A stretch of DNA of 64,000 nucleotides from Serendipita indica DSM 11827 (taxonomy: Eukaryota; Basidiomycota; Agaricomycetes; Sebacinales; Serendipitaceae). Below, piece after piece: positions 1 to 11,780 of the stretch. The translations under genes and the position numbers were made by a program. The stretch's first letter is position 1, and every line of letters starts with the position of its first letter. The stretch lies in assembly GCA_910890315.1 (NCBI GenBank), contig CAJVGD010000019.1:1-64000 (forward strand). The letters run 5' to 3'. The notes under the pieces were generated by a model. It saw only the letters and a program-made list of their open reading frames with translations, did no database searches and had not been told where the DNA came from.

Positions 1-1055
1 TTTAGCGGCATGCATATATAGTAGGCAGATTGCATACTCGACAATCGGGTCAGTTCCGGAGGCAACGTCCAAAAATCCGAGGGAATCTATCTTCGAAGTA
101 GATTTCGAAGATGATGCTTTACTAATGTTTAAATCTGCGAGTAGATGGGGAGGATCGATATTGCCCGACGAAGAGGATGGATAGAGGATCTTCTTCCAGT
201 GCGAGCGAGTATCTGACATTTCTAACAACAGCAGGAGTTGAGAATAAGACAACCTTTATTTTTCGGGACGTTGGAAACTGGTCAACCGAAATATATAAAG
301 CCAAATAAGGTCCAGCCCGGCCTCGGCCATTGGTCGTTAGCTTTGGCCACGCGTAACAAACATAAGTAGGCCAGATCTTTCGGGACCTAGGGCTGCATGC
401 CTGATATCTGGAGTCAGCTATTATATGGCTCTGGATCGTGGACCACGGCTCCACCTGAGTTTGGCTGGAAGCCTACACTTGGTCTGGCTCCTTATCCTTT
501 TTATGAATCACTAGATCTTCTGGAGGCTAGCACTGGTCACCTTCTATGAGATCTTGCCTCAGACAATAAATTGTCGGAAATATGAGTTTTTCTTAGCAGG
601 CCAGAAAACGGCACCAGAAGGACGGAAAAGGCCTGGCAAGGCAATGCGTCCTTACAAGCTCGAACTTTGGAGTTGGCACCACCTCTGTCAAGCCTGCGTC
701 AGCCTTCGGGAGCCCGGGGCATGGCTTCCTTATATTTCCGACACCTTAAACCCAGATCAAAGCACACTCAATGGAGACCGGCCTCAATATTACTTGTGCT
801 ACGCCACGTTCAATCCAATAGCTGATGACTGCATGTTTTCTCGCATCACTCGCCGTGATACAGGAATGGTGGCAATCCAAAGGCGCATAATTCGGCGCAT
901 CCCATTCCAAGAGTCAAGACGGTTTCTCAGGTACACAAGGAATGCCGAAGCGTGCTTGAAGCTGCCTCCTCTTTGATTAGCACTGTGATCAAACGCCCAT
1001 ACTACAACTAGATATGAGATTTCATTGACATGCTCCTGATACTGCTATGGCTCCT
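1..1055. other. Left flank without a recognisable gene
   Basis: No open frame here resembles a known family. The frames at 554-976 (+) and 122-454 (-) have no domain, and the codon pattern looks random. The stretch is unique within the window and lies downstream of the NmrA-like gene that ends at 1056. Confidence 0.5.
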
Positions 1056-2239
1056 TCACTGGATCAAGCTAGCTCCTTCGGCATGGATGAATGACTTCAA
1101 CGTCGTCGCATCCGGGATTATTTCCCTCGTGAATTCGACGCTACGCCCATTTCCTTCTGGATAAAAAGTGTTGAAGTACTGTGTAAGCGTAAGTATCTTT
1201 CGGTTAGCATAGGCACATGAACGCCGCACCTCCATATTCAGCCACAGTTCTTCGAAGTTGGGCTATGCCCTGCTCGCTTTCCACTGCGCATCGTCAACCT
1301 CGTTGATGGTCACTTTCTCCCCGAGTTCCGACTCGATGGTCTTGGCGATATCACGAGGAGTTGCCCACTCAGTAACAATCTTGAAATCCTTGCCTGATGC
1401 CTTATGAGTACGATGCCATCGAATGAAAGGAGAGATATGCACCGATCCATTGCTGAGGATTCTTGAAAGCGACGAGGGCAGCCTTGCCAATGTCGCCTGC
1501 AAAGATCATAGGAATTTGACCGTCTGTCTTGAATGGCACGTCGAGAATGACTGTTCCATCTGCACTGCGGTTGATTTTGATCATTTGAGGGAACCGAATA
1601 TTCTCGAGGAAGAACGAAGTATACAGCCTGTTCCCAGAGGTGAATCACTGATGGTATGTGCTAAATAGATGCTTACGACGTGCGTGGAACTCCGCTCTCC
1701 TTGAGATAGTCGTCGACGTCGGCCTTGGTTTCAAAGTGGGTGACCTTGTAATCTGAGTGGTCGAGCGTCGTACAAACAAAGTGCTTAGTTCCACCTTTCT
1801 TAGCGGCGTCGACTAGGTCTTTTCCTTGCTTTTCTTCAGTATCAAAGGCCTGCCAGTCAATGAAAAGTTAGGCAACGGATTTGGGGTGATTGCTCAAGGA
1901 TGCTTACAGTCGGTGACACCAAAGACACCGTATGCACCACTGAGACTATTGAATTGTTAGAGTGTTATCAAGTGTTGGCAAGGTACGTACGCAGCTTCGA
2001 TACTTGCTGGCTCGGAAAGGTCACCCTTGACGACTTGAACACCTTTCGCCGCGAGAGCTAATAAGTATTAGAAAGATTAGGGCTATATAGCTCAGCATCA
2101 TACCCTTGGCAGCATCGCTCTCTGGATTCCTTGTCACTGCGCGAGCAGCGAACTGACCGTCCTTGAGGATGGCATTGATCATGCCACCACCTGTTCTTCC
2201 AGTAGCGGTGAATACAACAATGATTTGTTTGGAAGACAT
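1056..2239 (-). pseudogene. NmrA-like NAD(P)-binding protein, third copy with a premature stop
   Basis: This gene is paralogous to the arm genes at 21589 and 43226. It starts MSSKQIIVVFTATGRTGGG, a Rossmann glycine motif of the atypical short-chain dehydrogenase (NmrA/HSCARG) type. Members bind NAD(P) and act as redox sensors or as isoflavone-reductase-like enzymes. Several short introns occupy the same positions as in the arm copies. The stretches around MIKINRSADGTV and TEWATPRDIAKTIESELGEK are well conserved. At 1264-1266 the tryptophan codon of the arm copies (Ala-Trp-Pro) is TAG, which removes about the last 45 residues. Sequence homologous to the normal C-terminus, including the last intron, continues to a TGA at 1056. 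It is clearly more diverged from the two arm copies than they are from each other, so it predates the arm duplication. It is either a pseudogene or a shortened protein. Confidence 0.75.
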
Positions 2240-2611
2240 TGGAGGGAGAGGATGATGGGAGAGTGGATTGATATCTGCTGTCTGGTGGAGGCAATTGGTC
2301 GTCTATTTATACATTTGAGTGCTGGTGCAAGTAATATATTGTCTGATAAATATGCCTGCTTGTCAGCTGCATGTCCCATACCGCGACTCTATTCAAGGCG
2401 TCTCCTAGAATATGATCGGTGAGGACATCAGATAGCTACTCTATGACGAGCTCTTTAAGTGATTTCAGGACGTATGTAAGGCATTTTTCAGTCATAAGTT
2501 GAAGGCTCTAACTCCGACATCGGATTTGTTCATACTACCTGTGACTGCACCATTCTGCACGGGCCAAGGCAAATTTTCCTCGTAGAATTAGTTGCAGATA
2601 TGTCTGATGTG
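2240..2611. other. Upstream region of the third NmrA-like gene, up to the arm boundary
   Basis: No gene is seen. It is the likely promoter of the NmrA-like gene starting at 2239 and shares a CCG-N4-CGG element with the promoters of the two arm copies. The left arm begins at about 2612, only about 90 bp beyond that element. Confidence 0.5.
2513..2524. promoter_or_regulatory. CCG-N4-CGG element upstream of NmrA-like copy 3
   Basis: TCCGACATCGGA lies about 275 bp upstream of the start at 2239. CGG triplets in this arrangement with a 4 bp gap are the kind of site bound by Zn(II)2Cys6 regulators (Leu3-type spacing). The same element sits about 300 bp upstream of both arm copies, in otherwise diverged promoter DNA. 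Confidence 0.4.
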
Positions 2612-3298
2612 CCAAATGTCCGAAATTTACCAGCCCAAGCCTCGTCGGCGTCGGCCGCTGATGAGCACGACGCGTCGCATTCACCAGCAGGCCTTGAAGT
2701 TTCATATGCCTTCCAGCTAATGCGAAACTCAGGGAAAGATTGGAACCCCACAGAATAGTCTCCTTGTGCTGTCTGGTAGGGAGGGGCTAAAGACAATCTC
2801 TATCTCACGGGGGTCGTACTGTGAGGGGTTGTGAGGGGATCGTCCGGTTCGTATGGAAGATAATTTTTTCCCATGTTTTTTTTGGTTTGGTGTGTAGTGG
2901 TACCTCGACTTCTATAGTTTAGTCGGATTTTCAATCCAAACATCTAGATCAGGTCGTTGGTCCTGGGTAAATGCTCCGCCCTAGGTGGTTATACATCTAA
3001 GTGACACCTAGGTTTTTTTTTTTGGGTTATTAAAGGTTTAGTCACTTGTCCGTGAGATTGGGCCGCTCTATCATGTGGTGAGAACCTACTCGGTACCTCT
3101 CAAGGAGGCCAAGGGATGTTGTCGATCGCTCCGGGCCTGGAATCCCACTCCGAGAAAACGTATCAACGCTCAACAATGGTGCATGAAAGCTATAATTAGA
3201 AAGCTAAACTTGGAAGGGACGCATGCTCCTCGTGGGTCCCTCACTGCCGATGAGCGACCCTGCTTCTTGGAATCAACCACAACTCTTATCTCTTGTAA
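2612..3298. other. Outer end of left arm, upstream of GH9
   Basis: No gene is supported. The DNA aligns with 60661-61557 at roughly 90-93%, lower than the arm core, and lacks about 210 bp present on the right. The portion next to 3299 is the GH9 promoter and 5' UTR. It has long T runs near 2875 and 3010. Confidence 0.6.
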
Positions 3299-5269
3299 AT
3301 GAAGGCTGGCCTCTCCTGGCTGCAAGCAGCCCTCCAAGGAACGATTTTTCTTTCTCAGCTGTTGCCTGTGGTCGCCCAGGTGCCCCTGCCGACGCCCGCA
3401 TGGACTCCACCGCCTGCAAGTTCCGGCGCTGTCAGCAGCCCCAACGCCAATCGACCCAATAAACAGTGGTCAACTCTCCTCGGAGAACTTCTCTACTTTT
3501 ATGATGCTCAGAGGAGCGGGAAACTTGTTTCCAACAGGGTAGACTGGCGTAACGACAGTTTAACGGATGACGGAAAGGGATATACCGATCTCTCTGGAGG
3601 ATTCTACGATGCGGGAGGTAGGACTTCTTGTTGGATCTTCCTCCAAGATGTTCTGACCCATTGTTTGTACAGACTACATCAAGGCAACATTTCCTTTGGT
3701 CAGTTAAATAATCTCCATCTCTTTGCTCATGATTCTGACCATGAAATAGTCCTGGGCACTAACGTCTATTTGCTGGGGAGCACTCGAATTTGGCAATGGA
3801 TACAAAGACGCCAATCAGACCGCCTATCTCGACTCCACTCTCCGCTGGGGACTCGACTGGTTGATAAAGGCGCATCCGGAAATGAATACGCTCTATGTGC
3901 TTGTTGGAGATGATCAAAAGGACAACAACTATTGGGGCGGCGACCAAAACATCCCATCGCCTCGTCCAGCATATCAGGTCAATGACACACACCCAGGCAC
4001 AGATGTCGCCGCATCTGCATCTGCTGCTTTTTCTTCGTGTGCGCTCCTCTACGGCAATAAGACACTGTCGAGCTCCTCAACGCCCGCGGCACTCGTCAAT
4101 ACAACCTATGCCAAAACGCTGTTGACACATTCGCGACAGCTCCTCAACTTTGCCGTCAATTCGACGCACGGGATGAAGCAATATCAGGATTCCGTGCCGC
4201 AGATCCAGGATGCCTATCCGTCGTCGGGTTATTACGACGATCTCGCACTCGCGTCTATCTTTCTCGGAGCAGCAGATTCATCCCCGACACTTCTTCAGCT
4301 TGCCAAGACATATTGGGACAAAGGAAGTCTGTCCCATGGCGATATTGCTCTTGACTGGGACTCCAAAGTCGCAGCGATCCCGGTTCTCATGACCGAGGTA
4401 TTAGCTTCTCAGTCTAGTTTGTCATCCGCCCAAGATGCCAATGCCTGGAAGTCTGCTGCGGAGAGTATTTTGGACCAGATAGTGGCAGCCAATGGACCAG
4501 GCTACCTCACTGGAGGAGGATTGTTATATTTCGACGGCAGCTCTGACAGTGCAAGTCTTAATCCTGCTTTAAACTCGGCTATGCTACTTGTCAAGTACGC
4601 GCCGCTCGCGTCGAAAAGCTCCAAGTCCAATGATTACCTGGTGAGTACTCGACGTTCCGATTCGAATTCGGTTGACACTATATTAGGCATTTGCCAAACT
4701 TCAGTTAGACTATGTCCTCGGAAACAATCCTATGAGCAGTATGTATTCGATCCCACCTGGTACCTTGCTGATGTCTGGTAGTGCCATATGTTGTTGGCGT
4801 CAATCCTAATTCCCCGCAGAACCCACACAGTGCTCCAGCTTCTGGTGGTTCTGATATTGGTAATATCAATTCATCACCACCCACGGAAGCCCACATCCTT
4901 TACGGCGCAGTGGTTGGTGGCCCAACCAAAGGCGACGAGTTTTGGGACGAGCGACGTGACTGGGTACAGACAGAGGTTGCGATCGACTATAACGCGCCAC
5001 TCCTCACACTTGCGGCATGGAAAGTCGCGACGGACGGTAACGACCCGTTCTATACCCGCCTGCAGGATGGCGCGTACGCCGCAAACCGACCGCCTGGCAC
5101 ATCGCGTCCGTGCTCGAATCCTGACGTTCCTTGTGGATATGAATTCCCCTTCCCTCAAGACCGCCAGATTGTCGTTGGGGTCTTCCTGGGCCTGGGCGGT
5201 GCTATTGTGCTTGCGATGGCTGGTTGGTATGCGTATGAATGGAAAAAGGCATCAACCAAGGCTGCGTAA
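3299..5269 (+). CDS. Glycoside hydrolase family 9 endoglucanase, membrane-anchored
   Basis: This is an inverting beta-1,4-endoglucanase (cellulase) of family GH9. I place exons at 3299-3617, 3673-3698 (a 26 nt micro-exon), 3750-4640, 4687-4738 and 4782-5269, giving about 591 residues. There is an N-terminal signal peptide, then a Pro/Ser-rich linker. The exon 1/2 junction builds the GH9 DAGDY motif (catalytic base region). YVLGNNPMS and PHSAPASGG are the conserved C-terminal active-site segments, and the Glu in QTEVAIDYNA is the expected catalytic acid. The last ~45 residues form one hydrophobic segment (about IVVGVFLGLGGAIVLAMAGW) and a short basic tail, so the catalytic domain should face the wall or extracellular space while anchored. 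The gene is open in both arms. The left copy has one extra Leu codon near 4590 relative to the right copy. Confidence 0.92.
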
Positions 5270-5477
5270 AGGGGCCTGTTGCTCCTTGTGCTCGCGACTA
5301 TGGACGCTTCTACTATTATCCAGTAATTGTGCTATTATATCATGATAGAGCGTAGACGCATCATTGGTGCTATTGAATCATCGGAGAAGAGGCTGCGGCT
5401 TTTGTGAGTAGCCTGCTGAGTCGGCGTCTTTAGGACTTGGTTCCGACCATCTCGACCTTGGTCGTCCCACAAACACT

Positions 5478-8400
5478 ATGGCCAGTACCTCGACCGAAAG
5501 CAAGACTTTGAGACCGCCAGGAAACTATCTCGCCATTGGTGCGTCCAGATTTGAGACCAGGACCCGTGCTCACGCCGTGCTGCCGATCTAGATGGCGGCA
5601 TCAGCACGCTCTCTTCGCTCATCATCCTCGAAGAAATGTTTGAGCGGTTGAAGTTCGACCTTAACAGCTCAGAAGATCTTCGGCCAGCCCGATTTCTAGA
5701 CGCTATCATCGGTACAGGTACCGGGGGGTTCGTTTGAACATAATCTATACATTTCGATGACTTATCTTCTTCTAGAATCGCGGCTATACTCTTAGGAAAG
5801 TTGGGCATGACCGCTACAGAGGCTATCGATGCCTACAGCACGCTAGAGGGCGCAATGGCGAGGACCAAGGCAACTAATGACAGCGAAAGAGCCTCGAACA
5901 CTGCACGGTTCAGAGAAGCATTTGTGTCGATCCTTCGTGCCCACAAAATGGAAAACTTGTTCATGCATGACGAAAAGCCAAATACAGCGACGTGTAAGAC
6001 GTATGTGATTTATTTAATCTTAATTCCAGTGCTCACACTTTACACAGAATTGTTTGCGCCATGAACAAAGCCAATATGGCTGGCTGTCATCTGATCAGAT
6101 CGTAAGAGACTGGTTTCCAACCAGCTTATTTGATCGCTCATAGTCAACCAGTTATCAGTCTAGGGGATGACCTCCCAAAATGTAGCATCCTTGATGCTGC
6201 TTGTGCCAGTATCAATGATCCGGAGATGTATGATCCAGTTCTCCTTGGGGCAGGCCACAGCTCTGTAACATTGATCAATGCTATGATGGGTTATGCCAAT
6301 CCCATCAAGGAGCTGATGAGAGAAACTCAGACTGCCCCATTTGGCGGAGAATTCGCAAATCTCGACGGTCATCAGCTTAGGAGCAGGGAAGCACGGACCG
6401 CTAGAGGCCAGTAGACTCAGCGATGCCATACGGAACATCGCTGCAGGCGCCGAGCGTACACACCAAGAAATGCAAGGACGCTTACGCGTGGAGGGCATCT
6501 ACTTCCGCTTTAACGTTGACCAAGGCATTCAGCCTGATGACGATATCAGCACCGTGAACGGCAAAACACGAGCATATGTGGAGATACCCGACGTTAATAG
6601 CGCGATCGATAACTCCTTGACCTCCCTGCGACATCGAGAGGAGCGGCTGTCTGCGAAACAGATCAGTACGTATTTTGATCCTCGCTGGACCTGAGTCTGA
6701 CCGCTGTCTAGATACAATCAAGGTGGTTGAAGTAGGCTTTAAGCCGCGACCGGCGCTGGTCCCAAACTTCATCGGCCGCGAGGACATCCTTCAAGGACTG
6801 CGCAGGACGCACATCTCTCCGCATACTCCAATGTCTCCAGGTACACCGACCCTCAGCGTATTATATGGTCTTGGTGGAAGCGGAAAAACTTCGATAGCGC
6901 TCCGATTCTGTTTGGATTTTGAGCAAGCGTGCGCCATTTGAGCACCCTAATTTTCGTTTACTCATCTCACGCAGGAACCCTGAGGCCCGCGTATACTTCC
7001 TCGACGCCCGTTCGGAGTCCAAGCTCACTGCAGACTTGGAAGCCATCGCTCGCTCGTGCGGGTCGAAGTTCAAAGGGAAAGGATGGAGGAATGCCCTTGA
7101 ATACTTTGCCGGCCTACCACAATTCCTGATTATCATGGACAACGCCGACGATACGACACTTCGTATCTCTCAGTTTTTCCCACAATGCAGCCACGGCCAC
7201 ATCATCATCACCAGTCGTAATGCGACATATTCCCAGCTCGCCCGTACAAGCAACTGGGAAGTTCGAGACTTATCTCCGGAACAAGCCAGGGATCTGTTGC
7301 TGACAGACGCCGATTATGAAAAGACGGAGACCAATGTCGAAGACGCCAGTAAAATTGTCGAGGCTCTTGGATGCCTGCCGTTGGGTGTAGCGCATGCGGC
7401 AGCCTACATTCATACACACCGATGTCTCTCGACATATCTTCAGACCTATCAACAGAGCTCGAGGCAACTCCTTGCTTATACTCTGCCGCACGATTTGAAT
7501 GAATCGGTTGCCACGACCATCAACATGTCACTGGAGAAACTCCCTCAGGAATCCAAGGATATCCTACGCATCCTATCCTTCTTCTCTGTATCATCTATCG
7601 CCCACTCTATCCTCATCGACGCCCACGAACACCAGTTTCAACGACGTTCGCAAAGTGGGAAGAAACATTCCAGCTCTGTTAGAGCGAGTGTGGTTCTATC
7701 CTCTTTGCTCTGTCCCAATGAAGTATGGTCGGAGTATGACATCAATGCTCGGCTATTGCCGTGTATACAGCACTCACTGCTTCGTACCGTGACAAGCGCA
7801 AACAATACGAAATTCTATTCCATGCACGTTCTAGTGCAGTCATATCTCCAAACGGATACATCCCCAATTCACAACATTTCCCCCGAATCCCTTGCCATAC
7901 GTCTCTTGGATTCCTCCATCAAGTTCGGAGAGTGGCAGTCAGTGATGCAACCTCAACTATTACCACATGTCAAACTCGTACCAAAGGGCAAGACGCTCGA
8001 TCCTGGCGCACATGGAGATTTCGCCAAAGTTCTTCAGCAAGCTGGCGAATACCAAGCAGCGCTGATACAAGTACAAATCGCGGTCAAAGGCTGGGAGAAC
8101 AAACTCGGTGAAAGACATGGGCAGACGCTTGCCGCCATGCAGAACATGGCGTGCTTGCTCGATTTCTCGGGCCGTATCGAAGAGTCGCTTGAGCTGAATT
8201 GGAAAATTCTAGAGCTCAGGAAACGGCACTCTCCCCAAGATCACCCGAGTACTCTGCTTTGCATGAGCGCCATCTCGCAAGCACTCACAAATCTCGGAAG
8301 ACATGAGGAGGCGGCCAAGATGGCCGAAGAGGCACTCGAGGCACAGAAAAAGGTCTTGGGATTAACCCATGCCGAGACTCTGATGACCATGACCCGTTTG

Positions 8401-8940
8401 GGGTGGACCTACGATAACCTTGGTCATCATACACGAGCTCTGGATATCAAGATGGAAGCGCTGGAGACGAGTAAGCGCATGTACAGCGAAGATCACATTG
8501 CGACGCTCAAGGCCATGGGAGGCGTCGGCATTTCCCTTTGCAAGCTTGGTCGCTTTGAGGACGCGTACAAGTTGCAAAAACGGATCGTCGACCTGCGGGA
8601 GAGGAAGCTCGAATCGATCACCCCGATACGATTTCGTCCATGAGCAACTTGAGCACGACTTTACTTGATATGGGCCGGCGCGAAGAAGCGCTTGAAATGT
8701 AGCAAAGTCGTGTCGCTCAGTAAGAAGCATCTGGGTGAAACCCACCCGCGAACTTTGAGAGCGAGCTATCAGCTCCTCTTTGCATATGACAAGTTTCGGA
8801 TGGAGGACGAGATGCGCCGGTCGCTGGGACCTATATTGACGCTACACGAGAGTGTACATGGTCGTGATCATCGGCACACGATACAGATCCGTCGATGGGA
8901 GCAGAAAATGGCTGCGCGGAGCGCGGGACCGATTGACTAA
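5478..8940 (+). CDS. Patatin-like / NB-ARC / TPR NLR-like protein (left copy, interrupted)
   Basis: This has the three-part architecture of fungal NLR-like receptors. Exons: 5478-5538, 5592-5727, 5776-6000, 6048-6101, 6152-6665, 6712-6928 and 6975-8940, about 1,060 residues. The patatin-like domain covers the first ~330 residues. The usual DGGGxRG oxyanion motif is reduced to DGGIST. The GxSxG nucleophile motif reads GTGTG (Gly codon 5717-5719), and the usual DG(G/A) reads NAM (Asn codon 6277-6279), so the lipase site looks dead. The NB-ARC domain has P-loop GLGGSGKT (6867-6890), Walker B FLIIMDNADD (about 7122), sensor IIITSRN, and GCLPLGVAHAAA as the GLPL motif. From about residue 750 it is a run of 42-residue kinesin-light-chain-type TPRs. 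Compared with the right copy, this one lacks 1 nt in a G run and 1 nt in a C run near 6165-6175, 2 nt at 6350, 1 nt at 8612 and 2 nt at 8699, so the frame is broken in the patatin and TPR parts. Both arms carry the same active-site substitutions. Confidence 0.85.
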
Positions 8941-9226
8941 CACATCCATTGGACAAAATTATTTCGTGTCATTACTTATAAGTATCTACTTTATTTTTGA
9001 ACGGTGTATGTATTATCTCCTTGCTGTCTTAATGGAGGTCTTTCTTTGCACAGTGATGTCAGTCGATGGCTAACCTCCACCGCGTCGTTGGCCATCGTTG
9101 ATTGCCCCATCATCTATGCGCCGCACGGGAAGATTTGGACAGCAACCCATTTCTCTCCCGATACGAACTTCGACTCGACGGATATTGGCACTGTATTCAA
9201 AAGGATCTGAACATCACGTTCGAAAT

Positions 9227-10250
9227 ATGAGCCAGCAAGCTGAATCTGGACTTCTTTTGTACACTTGGGGTACTCCAAACGGCAAGAAGGTAAGAACCGC
9301 TGGCACCGTCCACTAGGCTAGGCTAATTCTGACGAAACGCATAGGTATCAGTCTATCTTGAGGAACTCAAGGCCGCATATGGGCTCAAATACTCGTATAA
9401 ACCAATTGATATTACGACTAACATTCAGAAAGAGGACTGGTACATCAAGGTGAGCATTCGGGCGATGCCACTTATGTACGCATGGCAGGTTCATGCCAGT
9501 ACCTAGATCAACCCGAACGGTCGAATTCCAGCACTGGTAGATTACAATCGTGGAGGGTTCAAGGTGTTTGAAAGTGCAGCCATCTTGCTGTACCTCGCGA
9601 CGCCCTACGATACCGACCGCAAGTTTTGGTTCCCTGTGGGAAGTGACGATGAGAGTGAGGGTCTGCAATGGATATTCTTCTCAGTGAGTGTGAATCTTGA
9701 TTTCTTGTGAGCCTTGATTCAACGGTTGTGTAGCATGGAGGGATCGGTCCCATGCAGGGTCAAGGTAAGAGCGGAATTCCAGACGAACTCCTCATTGACC
9801 TATTCTAGCCGATCATTTTGCAATATATGCCAAGGAAAAGATGTAAGTTATCCGCACTGAATGCCGAGTCGATGCTGACGTTTGGGAAGCCCATATGCGA
9901 TTGAGCGTACGCTACACTGTCCATCTTCGACTATGCACGAGACTGAGTAAATTCTTAGGTTACGTCAACGAAACAAAGCGTTTATACTCGGTGCTCGAGA
10001 TTCGTCTCAAAGACAGAGACTATCTGGCGGGTCCAGGACGTGGAACGTACTCTATCGCAGACATAAACTGCTTCCCATGGGTCGATATTCACGGCTTGAT
10101 CGACATTAAGACGCTCGACGAATGGCCTGGTGTAAAGGCATGTATCTTTATTCGCCTCTGTCCAAGGCTGAGTGTTGATAGGCATGGATGGAACGCATCA
10201 AAGTGCGTCCTCAAGCACAGGCGGGACTCGCGATCCCCAAGAAAGAGTAA
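9227..10250 (+). CDS. Ure2/YfcG-like glutathione transferase
   Basis: This is a cytosolic-type GST of the fungal Ure2p-like class, with a thioredoxin-like N-terminal domain and an all-alpha C-terminal domain. It starts [21 protein letters not shown]. The [12 protein letters not shown] segment (glutathione-binding cis-Pro), [11 protein letters not shown] and [10 protein letters not shown] are class signatures. The C-terminal domain includes [17 protein letters not shown], the N-capping Asp region. It has seven or so small exons and about 225 residues. One exon joins IERY to [12 protein letters not shown] across 9919-9958. The last intron seems to use a GC donor after the GVK codons near 10137. 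Thiol-transferase or detoxification activity is likely; the substrate cannot be told. It ends 79 bp from the convergent DnaJ gene. Both arm copies are open. Confidence 0.88.
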
Positions 10251-10329
10251 CGTTTTCCGAGTCCCGGATTGAAGAATCAATAAATCAGTGATTCAATATA
10301 CATCTGCAGAATAACTCATTGGTCCTGGC

Positions 10330-11780
10330 TCATAGCTCGTCCTTGCCTCGCCCTTTGCCAGTCTTGAATGCCTCCTGAAGCTCTGAACAAGGGTTAGCGA
10401 GTTGATGTGAAAAGAGAGAGAATGACGTACTCTTTCGCGTATCTTCTGATAATACGGTAGGTAGAACCACGTTGAATTCGACATAGAGATCACCGTGCCC
10501 GTGGCCCTCGTAGATGGGCATACCCTCATCCTTGACAACCATAGTGTATCCTGTAGGCTAATAAGTCTAAGGTGGGGGACGAGGGATCCTACTTGCCTGG
10601 TTGCGTGACTCCTGGTCTGGAAATTGTGACCTGATGGCCATCCAAGTGGGTAATATTTCTCTCAAAGCCAAGTAGGGCCTATAGCCTGTGAGAGCGGTTC
10701 ATAGAACACGGAAGGTCGTACCTCGGCAACAGAAATGGTCTCCTTCCAGTAGAGTGACGACTCCTTTCTTCGCCATCCACCAGCCACCTTCTGTGTTCGG
10801 ATACGCAAGACAACATCTCCAGCTTCCCACTCGGCCGATTGATCCCCCTCGCCCTCAAAGACGACTTCATGCCCCTCTGGCATGCCCTTTTCAACCTCGA
10901 GCGTATAATGACCCGTATGATCAATAACCTTTTCCCCATTACAATGCTTGCACGGACGTGCAATGACTTTGCCTTTACCACTACACTGTGGACACGTCGT
11001 CTGCGTTGTCGCGTACATGCCGGGGAAAATCTGCTGACGACCCGTCTTGACACCAGAGCCATTGCAGGTCGGACACGTCTTGATATCTCCGTCGGAATTG
11101 GCGCCCGTTCCACGGCAGTGGTCACAGAGAATCTTCTTCTTGATCATGAATTCGACGCTGTTGCCCGTGTACACGTCGGCGAGGTTGACTTCAAATTCGG
11201 ACATCATCGTTGGTCCACGACGGACGGATTCGTGGTGTGGATGTCCGCCGCCGAAAAAGTTGGAAAAGACGTCGAAGGGGTTCGAGTGTTGGCCGCCTTC
11301 GTGTGCTTGTAGGCCTTCTTCACCGTGGCGGTCATATATTTGCCGTTTCTGCAGGCCATGTGTCAGAATTCGGAACGTCAAGGTGGGAATGATAGCGTAC
11401 CTCAGGATCTGAGAGTGCCTCGTATGCTGTTTAGATTGTCAGTCGTTGCATTTATATGGATACGGATGCCAACGAACCCTGAGTAATCTCGACAAACTTT
11501 GCCTCTGCTCCTTCGTCCTTGTTCCTATCTGGATGAAACTTTCTGCTGAGGCGCTTGTATGCCTTCTTGATATCAGCATCCGAAGCGGAACGGTCCACTG
11601 CGATAAGAGATGTCGTTGCAGCGTTTTAAAGGGTCGATAGACGTGCATTAGCAAACTGAGTATACACAGACGGAGTATCTCAGACTCACAGTCCAGGATT
11701 TTGTAAAAGTTTCTTCCACCGAGGACGTAGAGAGCGCATGTGAGCAACACGAATAGCCTGCTGATTAAGATGACTGCCAT
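10330..11780 (-). CDS. SCJ1-like: ER-lumenal DnaJ (Hsp40) co-chaperone, Scj1/ERdj3-like
   Basis: This is a type I J-protein of the endoplasmic reticulum. It has a hydrophobic N-terminal signal sequence (about [20 protein letters not shown]), then a J domain split over three exons with the HPD motif in [11 protein letters not shown] Gly-rich stretch around [13 protein letters not shown] follows, then four zinc-binding CxxCxG-type motifs ([31 protein letters not shown]), the C-terminal client-binding domains, and a final KDEL retrieval signal. It is about 375 residues. The known role is stimulation of the BiP/Kar2 ATPase in folding and ER-associated degradation. This left copy is fully open; the right copy has two frame-changing indels. 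It shares a 332 bp divergent promoter with the checkpoint gene at 12113. Confidence 0.93.

Noticed and set aside
554-976. 140-codon open frame on the plus strand
   Set aside because: No domain, composition bias or splice context suggests coding; there is no second copy to compare.
2612-2796. Possible left remnant of the TPR gene matching 61464-61557
   Set aside because: The shared part encodes only the unrelated 31-residue leader; TPR sequence starts beyond the homology on the right, and none is present on the left.
5539-5591. Reading through the first NLR intron as coding
   Set aside because: It contains an in-frame stop, while splicing 5538 to 5592 restores the patatin LAIDGG motif; the same holds in the right arm.
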